A stretch of 64,000 bases of DNA from Mycolicibacterium baixiangningiae. GTDB taxonomy: Bacteria; Actinomycetota; Actinomycetes; Mycobacteriales; Mycobacteriaceae. Both the position numbers and the translations under genes were made by a program. The stretch lies in the NCBI RefSeq assembly GCF_016313185.1, contig NZ_CP066218.1:558001-622000 (forward strand), given 5' to 3'. The notes beneath the pieces are model-generated. The model worked only from the letters and a program-made list of their open reading frames with translations. It made no database searches and had not been told where the DNA came from. Shown one piece after another: positions 8,564 through 16,654 of this stretch (its first letter is position 1; each line of letters begins with the position of its first letter).

Positions 8564-9300
8564 ACGCCCAGCTCTCCGTCAACGACGACGGACCGGTGCG
8601 AACACTCACCATCGAACGTCCGGACCGGCGAAACGCACTGGACGACGCGACGATACTCGCAATGACGAACGAGCTCGCACAGGCAGAAGCCGATCCCGCC
8701 GTGCGCGTCGTTGTCCTTACGGGAGCAGGCGGCATGGCCTTCTGTGCGGGCTCCGACCTGAAGGCCGCACAAGCCATGACCGAAGACCAGCGTGTGCAGC
8801 ACGTGGCCAACGGGCAGATACTGATGGACCGCATCGAGAAGCTGCACCGTGTGGTCATCGCCGCCGTGGAGGGCTGGGCGCTGGGGGGCGGGTTCGAATT
8901 GGCCCTCGCGTGCGATCTTGTGGTAGCCGCCGAGGGCGCCCAGTTCGGCCTCCCGGAGGTGCAGAAGGGGATGCTGCCCGGATGGGGCGGCACATACAAG
9001 GTCACCCGCACGCTGGGACTCAGTTGGGCCCGCAACATGATTCTCGGCGGACAGAGAATCGACGCACACCAGGCGGCGCACGCGGGCCTGGCGATCGAGT
9101 CCGTCGCTCAGGGGGACGCTCTCAGCGCCGCAATAAAGCTGGGTAAACGGATCAGCGAGAATTCCGCCACCGCACAACTCGCACTGGCAAAGCGCATGGT
9201 TGACTCGGGCGTCGACTCCGCCTCCGCAACCGGAGACCTGCTGGAACTGCTCGGCGAACAGCTGCAGGCAAAAAACGATGATTACGGGCAAGGAAGGTAG
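8560..9300 (+). CDS. Enoyl-CoA hydratase/isomerase family protein
   Basis: Crotonase-fold protein of 246 residues that hydrates an enoyl-CoA or performs related chemistry. AFCAGSDLKAAQ forms the first oxyanion-hole strand, and GWALGGGFELALACDLVVAA the second; QKGMLPGWGG is the region carrying a catalytic acid in related hydratases. The GTG start lacks its own SD but overlaps the TGA of the 24-codon ORF, so initiation by coupling is likely. Its 3' end is followed after 7 nt by the second hydratase start. Confidence 0.9.
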   Translation: MNAQLSVNDDGPVRTLTIERPDRRNALDDATILAMTNELAQAEADPAVRVVVLTGAGGMAFCAGSDLKAAQAMTEDQRVQHVANGQILMDRIEKLHRVVIAAVEGWALGGGFELALACDLVVAAEGAQFGLPEVQKGMLPGWGGTYKVTRTLGLSWARNMILGGQRIDAHQAAHAGLAIESVAQGDALSAAIKLGKRISENSATAQLALAKRMVDSGVDSASATGDLLELLGEQLQAKNDDYGQGR

Positions 9301-9307
9301 CAGCCTC

Positions 9308-10168
9308 GTGGCCGACGCCGCCGATGCCGTTGAGCACGTGACCGACGAACGGGTAGCTCCGGGGATCGTGTCCATCACGTTGAACAGAGCCCGGACTCTA
9401 AATGTTCTGAGCAAGGCGATGCTGGAGAGATTGATCGATCTCATCACCACATACGGCTGCGCCGAGGACATCCGCGTGATCATTTTGACCGGGGAGGGGC
9501 GAGCGTTCAGCGCTGGCGGCGACGTCCGGGCCATCAACGCGATGACCGATGAGGAGTACGCCCCCTACTTGGAGACGTATGCGGAACTGGACCGCGCTAT
9601 CCGTAACTGCTCCGTGCCGGTGATCGCGGCGCTCAACGGCCTGACATACGGGGGCGGGCTGGAGATCGCCTGCATGGCAGATATTCGTGTGGCTGATGCA
9701 GACGCCGTGCTTTGTGCCGGCGACCTCGCGATCGGCCTGCTGCCCACCGGCGGGTTGACGTGGAAGCTGCCCCGCTTCATAGGCGCCGGCAGAGCGAGGT
9801 GGATGTTGTTGACCAACGCCGAGCTGGACGCAGTGACTGCCCGCGACATCGGGCTTGTCGACGAGGTGGCGCCCTCCGGAACCGCTCTGCAGCAGGCGAT
9901 CGAGCTCGCGGGAAAGCTGCAGGGATTCACCGCCGAGGGCGTCGGACTGACCAAGCGTGCGCTGAAGTTGGCCGAGACCGGCGACGAAGAGAGCAGCTAC
10001 GACTTCGAGGTCCGCTCCAACGTCGACATCCTGCTCCGACAAGAGACCAAGAGTGCCCTACGGAGACGCTTCCCGCCCAGAGACGATGCCCCTCCCGGGG
10101 CAGACGCGACACAACGGAGCTTTCACACGATGGATGGACAAGAGGGAGAAGACCATGAGCGCGGCTGA
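9308..10168 (+). CDS. Enoyl-CoA hydratase/isomerase family protein, second copy
   Basis: Crotonase-fold protein of about 286 residues. AFSAGGDVRAINAM and NGLTYGGGLEIACMADIRVA form the oxyanion hole. The GTG at 9308 is chosen for GGAAGG about 10 nt upstream; an ATG at 9278 has no SD and would overlap the previous gene. The C-terminal 30 residues (Pro, Asp and Gln rich) extend past the usual fold and overlap the next start by 14 nt, suggesting that a lost stop codon extended the frame. Adjacent paralogous hydratases often split hydration from isomerisation or hydrolysis, but which does what here is unknown. Confidence 0.88.
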   Translation: MADAADAVEHVTDERVAPGIVSITLNRARTLNVLSKAMLERLIDLITTYGCAEDIRVIILTGEGRAFSAGGDVRAINAMTDEEYAPYLETYAELDRAIRNCSVPVIAALNGLTYGGGLEIACMADIRVADADAVLCAGDLAIGLLPTGGLTWKLPRFIGAGRARWMLLTNAELDAVTARDIGLVDEVAPSGTALQQAIELAGKLQGFTAEGVGLTKRALKLAETGDEESSYDFEVRSNVDILLRQETKSALRRRFPPRDDAPPGADATQRSFHTMDGQEGEDHERG

Positions 10169-11156
10169 CAGCTTCCGGGCATTCGTGGTGGGTAAGAACG
10201 AATCTGGTGACTTCTTCCGCGAGGTCCGCGAGCTCGAGACAGATCCGCTCCTCGATAGTGAGGTACGCATCAACGTCGAGTGGTCAAGCATCAACTACAA
10301 GGACGGCTTGGCCTCGACCCCTGACGGACGTGTGGCGCGCATCTGGCCGCTCATTCCCGGAATCGACCTCGCAGGTACGGTCGCCGACCCGGGCGGGAGC
10401 CCGCTACAGGTAGGCGATGCCGTCCTCGCCCACGGCTATGAACTAGGTGTCGCGCGGCACGGGGGGTTCGCGCAGTACGCCAAGGTTCCGGCCGAGTGGA
10501 TCGTCGCCCGGCCCCCTGCACTCGATTCGCGAGGGGCAATGATCAGCGGAACGGCGGGCTTCACGGCTGCATTGTCGGCTATTGCGTTGCAGGACAACGG
10601 TGTCACACCTGAGTCGGGTCCGGTGCTCGTCACCGGCGCGACCGGCGGCGTGGGAAGTTTCGCGGTCACGATGCTTGCGAATCTCGGCTTCGAAGTAGTG
10701 GCCAGCACTGGACGGCGCGATCAGGAGGACCGGCTGAAGTCCTTGGGAGCGGCTGCCGTAATCGACCGGCTACCGTCCGATGCCAAAGCGCTGGGCAAGG
10801 AAACCTGGGCCGGCGTCGTCGACAGTGTCGGTGGCGCCACGCTGCACGCAGCGCTGGCCGGCACGCGATACGGCGGAACCGTGGCGGCAAGCGGCAACAC
10901 TGGTGGCCCGAAGCTCGAAACGACGGTCTTCCCGTTCATTCTGCGCGGGATCCGCCTCGTCGGTATCGACTCGGTGGCTTGTCCCATCGGGCGCCGGAGC
11001 GAGATCTGGCAGTGGATCGCGGGTACTGTGCACGCTCACCAGTACGACACGTTGGCGGGCCGAACCGTCGGTCTTGACGAGCTCCCGGATGCGCTGGACG
11101 ACATCCTGGCCGGCCGGGCTCACGGCCGTTCGCTCGTCCAGCTCCCTCAAGTGTAA
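10155..11156 (+). CDS. AcuI/YhdH-type zinc-independent MDR reductase (acryloyl-CoA reductase-like)
   Basis: Medium-chain dehydrogenase/reductase of 333 residues. WSSINYKDGLA near the N-terminus and VTGATGGVGSFAVTMLANLG in the Rossmann domain are characteristic of the AcuI/YhdH subgroup, whose studied members reduce acryloyl-CoA with NADPH. SLGAAAVIDR and GNTGGPKLETTVFPFILRG follow. GGGAG precedes the ATG, and the start overlaps the upstream hydratase by 14 nt. It is last in the operon begun at 4462 and may reduce an enoyl- or acryloyl-type CoA ester released by the pathway. Confidence 0.88.
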   Translation: MSAADSFRAFVVGKNESGDFFREVRELETDPLLDSEVRINVEWSSINYKDGLASTPDGRVARIWPLIPGIDLAGTVADPGGSPLQVGDAVLAHGYELGVARHGGFAQYAKVPAEWIVARPPALDSRGAMISGTAGFTAALSAIALQDNGVTPESGPVLVTGATGGVGSFAVTMLANLGFEVVASTGRRDQEDRLKSLGAAAVIDRLPSDAKALGKETWAGVVDSVGGATLHAALAGTRYGGTVAASGNTGGPKLETTVFPFILRGIRLVGIDSVACPIGRRSEIWQWIAGTVHAHQYDTLAGRTVGLDELPDALDDILAGRAHGRSLVQLPQV

Positions 11157-11403
11157 GGAACTGTGAACCGCATTCGGGAACGTCGGCGAACTGGCGGCAG
11201 GTGGGCGTTCACTTCGGCGTGAGTGACTTGGCGTCATCACGGAGTGTTGTTCCTAGTGGCTGAACCTGCCAGCCCTTCAGTGACACTGCTGTCGCGGGAC
11301 CGACGTTCAAGTCCGGCGGACTTGCGCCAGCAAGTAAACGATCCATCAGTTCTGCGGCGAGGGCATCTACCCCCGCCTGGCGAAACAAGGAAGCCGCTCT
11401 GTT

Positions 11404-12267
11404 GTGAAAGTCCTTCTCACCAACGAAGATGGCGTGGGCAGCGTTGGAATGCGCGCTCTGCGCGAAGAGCTCATCAAGCTCGGCCACTTCGTGGCTACCG
11501 TCGCACCAACCACCCAGCGTAGCGGTGCCGGCGCGATGGTGACCCTCGACCAGTCAGTCGCCATTCAATTCACTGGCGGCTCTCCGAGCTCGCCGATCTA
11601 CTCCCTTGACGGGTCACCAGTGGATTGCGTCCGCATGGGACTGCTCTCCGACTTGCTTGGGCGGGTCGACGTCGTCGTCTCCGGAATACGCCATGGGGTC
11701 AATCTTGGTGAAGAGATCACATCGTCCGGGACCGTCTCCGCGGCCGTCGCGGCATCACAGCTGGGTATTCCGGCGATCGCGTTCTCTCAGCAGAGCAAAG
11801 ACGGTGCACTGAGTCGCGTTCAACGCTCAGAGTATTCGTTCGGACTCGCGCCCTTAGCGAGCGGCCTCGTCCATCAGCTCGGATCACTGCCACCGCCACA
11901 CCGAGCGGCTTTGATCGTCAACCTTCCCCACGAGCGCAGGTGGACCGGCAGGGTCGTCAAGGCCAGTTTGGGACGCGGAGTGGCAACTCGTGGTGCCGTC
12001 ACCCGAGACTTGACAACGTCCGGACGGCGATACTGGATTTGGGGACCACCCGAGGCGCGCGCCGGCGGTTTCGCGGCAGATCCTGGTTCGGATGCTTCCG
12101 CGTTGATGAAAGGACATGTCACCTTGGCCGCGGTGGCTGCTGAGGTATCCGAGGCCCAGATAGTGCGCGCCGTCAACAATTGGGCGGCCGGCTTCGTCGC
12201 CCGAGCGAACGAGAGGTCGTTTCCGGCCGGCTCCGATGACCTTCTGAATGGAGCAGCAGCTACCTAG
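11404..12267 (+). CDS. SurE-like protein with altered metal site
   Basis: About 287 residues resembling the SurE survival-protein nucleotidase/phosphatase. LLTNEDGVGSVGMRALREEL, VAPTTQRSGAGAMVTL and VSGIRHGVNLGEEITSSGTV align with its three conserved blocks. Known SurE enzymes bind a divalent metal through two Asp (TNDDG), a Ser (RSG) and an Asn (SGIN). Here the first Asp is Glu and the Asn is Arg, so the usual phosphatase activity may be weakened or lost. The GTG start has weak SD AAGGAAG about 11 nt away. It is separated from the upstream operon by about 250 bp. Confidence 0.8.
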   Translation: MKVLLTNEDGVGSVGMRALREELIKLGHFVATVAPTTQRSGAGAMVTLDQSVAIQFTGGSPSSPIYSLDGSPVDCVRMGLLSDLLGRVDVVVSGIRHGVNLGEEITSSGTVSAAVAASQLGIPAIAFSQQSKDGALSRVQRSEYSFGLAPLASGLVHQLGSLPPPHRAALIVNLPHERRWTGRVVKASLGRGVATRGAVTRDLTTSGRRYWIWGPPEARAGGFAADPGSDASALMKGHVTLAAVAAEVSEAQIVRAVNNWAAGFVARANERSFPAGSDDLLNGAAAT

Positions 12268-12470
12268 ACCCGACGGCGAGATGATCGCTCCTGGGGGCGG
12301 TGGTCGGACGCCGCTGTCATTCATCCGTACGACGATCGCGCCCCAGGGGTCGAAATTAGCGCCGTCTCTGCGTCATTGCCCATTGCAGACACATCCGCCC
12401 GAGTCGGACCACAGCTGCTGGAACCCGCCTCTGACTTCGCCGGGCGGTCGACCAGCGCCCCTCTGCACGC

Positions 12471-13871
12471 CTACTTCTCGCGTAAAGCGCGACTCCGTCC
12501 GACAAAGCCCAGGGCCAGGATCGTTGCCACCAAAGCGACCGGCGTGATCCAGCTCATCGCGTCTGCAGGTGGCTCCGGTGGATTGACAAGGCTATTGACG
12601 TACGTCCAGATCATGCCGCCGCCGCCCAAGAACGAGGCAACCATCAACAACCATGGCCACCTCCGCTCTCGGAAAGCCATCACGACTACCCCCAGCGTGA
12701 TGAGTGCATAAGGAATCACCCACGCGTACACCAGGACTGGTGCAATAATGATGTACGACTTTTGGGTGTCTCCGGTGTAGAAGGTGACTGCAACCGCAAC
12801 GACCGCCGCCAGTGCGGAAAGCGTGAACTGTGCGAAGTGCGGCGTGTGGTGAGCCTTATGCACAACGGTCGTCCAGCGGGGGAGTAAGCCGTCCTTGCCG
12901 AGTGTCAGGACAAACCGAGACCCATAGTTGACAAACGCAATTAGCGTGGCGAGCACTGCCGCCGCCAACAGCAGGTCGGCGATCTCGCCGACCCACCCGG
13001 GTAGCCCCGCATTCATGGCAACAACTGCGGGTGCGGACATACCCTGCTGCAGGTGTTCAGAAGACGCGACTAGGCCCGGCATCTGCAGTACGGTGGCTAC
13101 CGTGAATGCCCCGCCGAGCACGACGGGAACTGACATCACTGCCAGAGGAACCGACTGCTTCGGATCCCGCGTTTCCTCAGCGAGCGCTGCGCAGCTCTCA
13201 AAGCCGATCAGATACGCGACTACAAGCGCTGTGGCGTTGAGCAGGTCGCCGATGCTGAAGTCCGAGAAATCGAGCTGAAGTGATAAATCAAAGCCGGTCT
13301 TGAAGGCGCTGACCACACTGATGAAAGCCACCAGAGGGACCGACACTGCCGCCAGCGTGATCGTCACTTTCACCGAGGTATCCAGCCCCCGGTACGCGAT
13401 TCCCGTGGATATCGCCAGCACCACGAGACCGAGGGAGAGCTGGACCCCCACGGAGAAGGCGTCCTCGAATCCCCGCGAGAACAGGAAACTCCCGACGAAC
13501 ACGCCAAACAGTAAGTAAAGCGAAGCAAGCAGGGAGGCGAACCCCAGCAGCAGTGCCGCACCGGTCACATACCGAGACCACGGCCCGAACACTTCCCCGA
13601 TATAGGAGTACAACGATCCTGTCGCGACGTAGCGCCGCGCGAAGTGAACGACGGCGCAGCCGATGAGGATGATCACTGTGGCCGCCAGCACTGTGGCGAG
13701 CCAGCCAGTGGGTCCCGTCACCGACAGCATCAAGAACGGGACGAGTGCGATACCTACTGCGGGGAAGAACGATGAGATGGACATGGCGACGAGCCCAGCT
13801 TTGCCGACTTGGCCTGCCTCCAAACCGATGTCGTCGGCACCACTGGGCGGTTGGTTTGCAGTGTCCGTCAT
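12471..13871 (-). CDS. APC-family amino-acid/amine permease
   Basis: Permease of 466 residues with about twelve membrane segments, from the amino-acid/polyamine/organocation superfamily. It begins MTDTANQPPSGADDIGLEAG. SISSFFPAVGIALVPFLML is the first membrane segment, and GFESCAALAEETRDPKQSVP is the family loop after segment 6. The start at 13871 has AAGGAGG 4 nt upstream; the longer open frame runs back into the alcohol-dehydrogenase pseudogene and is not used. With the dioxygenases, second permease and amine oxidase nearby, an amine or amino-acid substrate is likely. Confidence 0.92.
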   Translation of the reverse strand: MTDTANQPPSGADDIGLEAGQVGKAGLVAMSISSFFPAVGIALVPFLMLSVTGPTGWLATVLAATVIILIGCAVVHFARRYVATGSLYSYIGEVFGPWSRYVTGAALLLGFASLLASLYLLFGVFVGSFLFSRGFEDAFSVGVQLSLGLVVLAISTGIAYRGLDTSVKVTITLAAVSVPLVAFISVVSAFKTGFDLSLQLDFSDFSIGDLLNATALVVAYLIGFESCAALAEETRDPKQSVPLAVMSVPVVLGGAFTVATVLQMPGLVASSEHLQQGMSAPAVVAMNAGLPGWVGEIADLLLAAAVLATLIAFVNYGSRFVLTLGKDGLLPRWTTVVHKAHHTPHFAQFTLSALAAVVAVAVTFYTGDTQKSYIIIAPVLVYAWVIPYALITLGVVVMAFRERRWPWLLMVASFLGGGGMIWTYVNSLVNPPEPPADAMSWITPVALVATILALGFVGRSRALREK

Positions 13872-13925
13872 GAATCCTCCTTGTTGAGGCTGCAGTGCCC
13901 GGCTGGGGTTGTCCGAAGATCTGAG

Positions 13926-13971
13926 GCAGCTCCAGTGCTCGGGAACGTCGTCGTCGCAGCTCCAGTGCTCG
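13926..13971. repeat. 16-bp direct repeat, 30-bp period, upstream of the permease
   Basis: GCAGCTCCAGTGCTCG occurs at 13926–13941 and again at 13956–13971, 55–100 bp upstream of the permease ATG. A 30-bp period places both copies on nearly the same helix face, which fits tandem activator sites. A local duplication during decay of the adjacent pseudogene is the alternative. Confidence 0.55.
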
Positions 13972-14575
13972 TGAATCATGACGCCGCGGATGGTTTTCGC
14001 GTAGGCGACCAACTCAACCGGACTGATACCAGGCCCAGTGCATTCTGGCCGATTGAGACGACCGCGACACTGCCGGCTTTGCGCACCGACGAAAAGGCCT
14101 CACCAATGATCTCACCGTCAGCGGCGCCAACCGTGACGATCGCAGCATCAGCGCCCTGACCATTGGTCACCGACGCAAATGAAGGGTTGCGCTTCGCGCA
14201 GTGAGGCAAACGTGTGTGGCACCGAACAACAGAGCCTGTTCACGCTTGAACCCGACAGGGTCGACGGCGACGATGTGGGTCGCTCCAGCACTGCGTGCGC
14301 CTTGGACGGCGTTGATACCTACGCCGCCGACACCGACGATGGCCACCGTGCCAGTGCTACGGAGGATGAGGCGCGGCGAGCCATCCAGGCCGAGGCCGGC
14401 GTCCGTGTCGGGCCTCGCGATCACAGAGGTACTGCATTCCCTGTCTGCACCACCGGCAACGGCCACAAGACGGCAGAAAGGCTGTGGAGACGTGATCAAT
14501 CAGCGGGAACACGCCACCGAGAGCCTCAGACCTTTCACGGGTGGTGGTGTCACGCCGGGAGAAGCGGCACTTCAA
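13972..14575 (-). pseudogene. Remnant of a zinc (NDMA-dependent type) alcohol dehydrogenase
   Basis: Ordered pieces of one MDR alcohol dehydrogenase are scattered over all three minus-strand frames. FLPSCGRCRWCRQGMQYLCD (about 14357–14480) is the structural-zinc loop. VAIVGVGGVGINAVQG and AVDPVGFKREQALLFGATH (about 14210–14350) are the Rossmann region. GQGADAAIVTVGAADGEIIG (about 14040–14165) and YAKTIRG (about 13990–14010) are C-terminal. Their order matches the mycothiol/NDMA-dependent ADH family. The N-terminus with catalytic-zinc ligands and about 85–95 residues after the zinc loop are missing, and at least two frameshifts separate the pieces. It once shared this neighbourhood with the permease and dioxygenases. 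Confidence 0.85.
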
Positions 14576-14705
14576 CCGGGCGCGCCGGGTGAACCTATGA
14601 ACGGTGGCTGATCATCTAACTCCGATATCGGGCCGGACGCCCCCGATCTCCGAGGCAATCCGTCACCGTGAGGCGGTGCTGACACCGTCGAAGTGTAGGC
14701 CGGTG

Positions 14706-14742
14706 GCGACGGTCGCTTCTGGCTAGCTTTCAACCGTCGCCG
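14706..14742 (-). terminator. 9-bp hairpin downstream of the dioxygenase operon
   Basis: GGCGACGGT (14706–14714) and ACCGTCGCC (14734–14742) pair perfectly across 19 nt, about 80 nt past the stop of the minus-strand dioxygenase gene. No T-run is seen. Confidence 0.4.
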
Positions 14743-14819
14743 ACAGGCAAGACCGGCCAGGGATTGGGGAATAGCTTGTCTCGATCCCTCAAAGTTGCCG
14801 GCGTTGCTTGCGCTGGACC

Positions 14820-15692
14820 TTAGGGACGCGGCTCGTCAAAGAGAATGCGATACGGGTCATCCATGTCCAGGCGAAAGTACAAGACCGTGTTGTCACGCCC
14901 GTAGGGATAGTATGCCGCGAAACTGCAGAGTTCCCGCATCCGCGGTGGCAGCTGCTTGGCACGGTCATGGGTGATCGCCAAGGTATTCGCTTCTTCCGAG
15001 CGCAGCCAGCCGAGGCTGAATGTGATCGTTAGACCTCGTCGCGATCTGTTCGTCGTATTGTTTGGCCCACCGCCGTGGACCACCTTGCCGGTGAAGAAGA
15101 GCGCATCTCCAGCGTTCATCACCGCCGGCACCGAGTCCTTGGCCGCGTCGTATTGGCTGCAATCAGGGGAAGCATCAGTGTGTGAACCCGGAACTACGCG
15201 CGTAGCCCCGACATCCTCGGTGAAGTCAGAAAGCGCGAGCATGCAACTGACCATCAGTTCATGGTGGCCGCCGGCGACCTGAGGCCACAGCAGTTCGTCG
15301 CGGTGCAGCTCCTGCGCGGGCTCGCCGGGGCCAATCTCGATGACCTGCGCAGTGTTGAGTTGGAAATCGGCGCCCCAATCGAGGCACTCATGCACCCACA
15401 GCTGCAGCCTCTCATCGAGCACCGCTTCGACCACTGCATCGCTTTTCTGGACTAGTCCTTCCAGACGCTTGGTTCGACGTCCATAGAATTCCGGGTCGTC
15501 CCCGTACCCTTTCGAAGGGTTTTCGGCGGCCAAGTAGGGATCGACCTCTGAATTGATTTGTGCGAGAAGCTCTTCCGATAGCACGTTCTTGACGATGACA
15601 CCGCCGTCCCGGTTGGTGGCTTCGGCGATGTCGGCGGCAGTGGCTGTTGCGGGTAGCGTCGTGAGTGCCGTGCGTTGGGTGGAGGTAGTCAT
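14820..15692 (-). CDS. Phytanoyl-CoA dioxygenase (PhyH)-family Fe(II)/2-oxoglutarate oxygenase
   Basis: Cupin-fold oxygenase of 290 residues. The metal triad is visible as His-x-Asp in QELHRDELLW and a distal His in GKVVHGGGPNN; the Arg in RRGLTITFSLGW is the expected 2-oxoglutarate anchor. The family hydroxylates acyl-CoAs, ectoine, halogenated or phosphonate substrates and others, so the substrate is open. AAGGA precedes the ATG by 7 nt. It follows a paralogue by 43 nt and is about one-third identical by eye in the core, so both are probably co-transcribed. Confidence 0.9.
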   Translation of the reverse strand: MTTSTQRTALTTLPATATAADIAEATNRDGGVIVKNVLSEELLAQINSEVDPYLAAENPSKGYGDDPEFYGRRTKRLEGLVQKSDAVVEAVLDERLQLWVHECLDWGADFQLNTAQVIEIGPGEPAQELHRDELLWPQVAGGHHELMVSCMLALSDFTEDVGATRVVPGSHTDASPDCSQYDAAKDSVPAVMNAGDALFFTGKVVHGGGPNNTTNRSRRGLTITFSLGWLRSEEANTLAITHDRAKQLPPRMRELCSFAAYYPYGRDNTVLYFRLDMDDPYRILFDEPRP

Positions 15693-15735
15693 GCTGTTGT
15701 CCTTGTGTGAATTGGTGCGGATGGCAGAAGGTTGC

Positions 15736-16605
15736 TCAGTCCAGGCCTAGATAAGCCGCGAGGCTCTCGTAATCAGCAGTCCATAGTTGGCCGCCGTTGT
15801 TGACGGTGTTGTAGAACGACCGGAAGCCGATGAGTTGTTGGACGCGTTCGGGTAATGCCTGTGCAGTCTCTATGTCGATCATAAATGGGTATGCCTCTTC
15901 GGGAACCAGCCATCCAGGATTGAACGGGATCAGCAGGGCACGACGCCACTCGTTTGCCGTCGTATTACCGCCACCGCCATGGGCCAGCTTCCCGCTGAAA
16001 AACAGGACGTCGCCCGGCTGCAGCACGACCGGAACGGTGTCGGCCGAAGTTCCCCGTTGCGTATAGTCGTTCCAGGTGTGGCTGCCTGGGATAATTCGAG
16101 TTGCGCCGTTTTCTTCGGTGAACTCCGTGAGTGCGTAGAGGAAGTTGCACATCACCTCGGGGCCGGACGGCCCCATCGGAAGAAATGCCGGGTAGTTCTC
16201 CATATCCCGATGCAGCGTTTGCGCCGGACTGCCGGGTCCGATATCGACCAATTGCGTTGTGTTCATCCAGAATTGATCGCAAGTGCCGTGTAATTGCATG
16301 GCTGCCAGATCGAGCAACTTGTTGTCGGCGACAATGTGCTCCCGAAATATCTGGCTGCGCACGATCATATTGGTCAAACGCTTGGTGTTGTTGCCCCAAC
16401 TGACGTCGGAACCGGTGGTGTCCAGGCTGCCCGGCTCGCGGCTGGCAGCGAACGGATCGATCTCCGAGTTGAACGCCGCAACAACCCCGGGTTCGAGGAA
16501 GCCCTCGATCACGACGCCACCGTCGCGTGCAACGAGGGAAATAATCTCTTCGTTGGAAGTTGAGCGGGGCACCCGGGTCAGTGGGTCCAGCACTACCCTT
16601 GTCAT
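15736..16605 (-). CDS. Phytanoyl-CoA dioxygenase (PhyH)-family oxygenase, paralogue
   Basis: 289-residue Fe(II)/2-oxoglutarate oxygenase, partner of the gene at 14820–15692. Metal ligands are His-x-Asp in QTLHRDMENY and His in GKLAHGGGGNT; RRALLIPFNPGWL carries the cosubstrate Arg. Shared signatures with its neighbour include RDGGVVIEGFLEPG near the N-terminus and ATRIIPGSHTW, but the substrate-facing segment after HRD differs (AFLPMGPSGP against a shorter GG-rich loop). AAGGAGG sits 5 nt before the ATG. It may act on a related substrate or a successive position. Confidence 0.9.
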   Translation of the reverse strand: MTRVVLDPLTRVPRSTSNEEIISLVARDGGVVIEGFLEPGVVAAFNSEIDPFAASREPGSLDTTGSDVSWGNNTKRLTNMIVRSQIFREHIVADNKLLDLAAMQLHGTCDQFWMNTTQLVDIGPGSPAQTLHRDMENYPAFLPMGPSGPEVMCNFLYALTEFTEENGATRIIPGSHTWNDYTQRGTSADTVPVVLQPGDVLFFSGKLAHGGGGNTTANEWRRALLIPFNPGWLVPEEAYPFMIDIETAQALPERVQQLIGFRSFYNTVNNGGQLWTADYESLAAYLGLD

Positions 16606-16654
16606 CGTTCCTCCTTGGCGTTTGGGTGGTGCGTCAGGTCGTCGATTGCGGATG

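Noticed and set aside
11157..11403. Riboswitch or promoter features before the SurE-like gene
   Set aside because: No recognisable aptamer, hairpin-plus-T-run or -10/-35 pair with good spacing.
11209..11487. 92-residue minus-strand frame ending in a protein-like AVSLKGWQVQP stretch
   Set aside because: It overlaps the SurE-like start in antisense, has no SD and matches no family I recognise; at most a decayed end of a lost gene.
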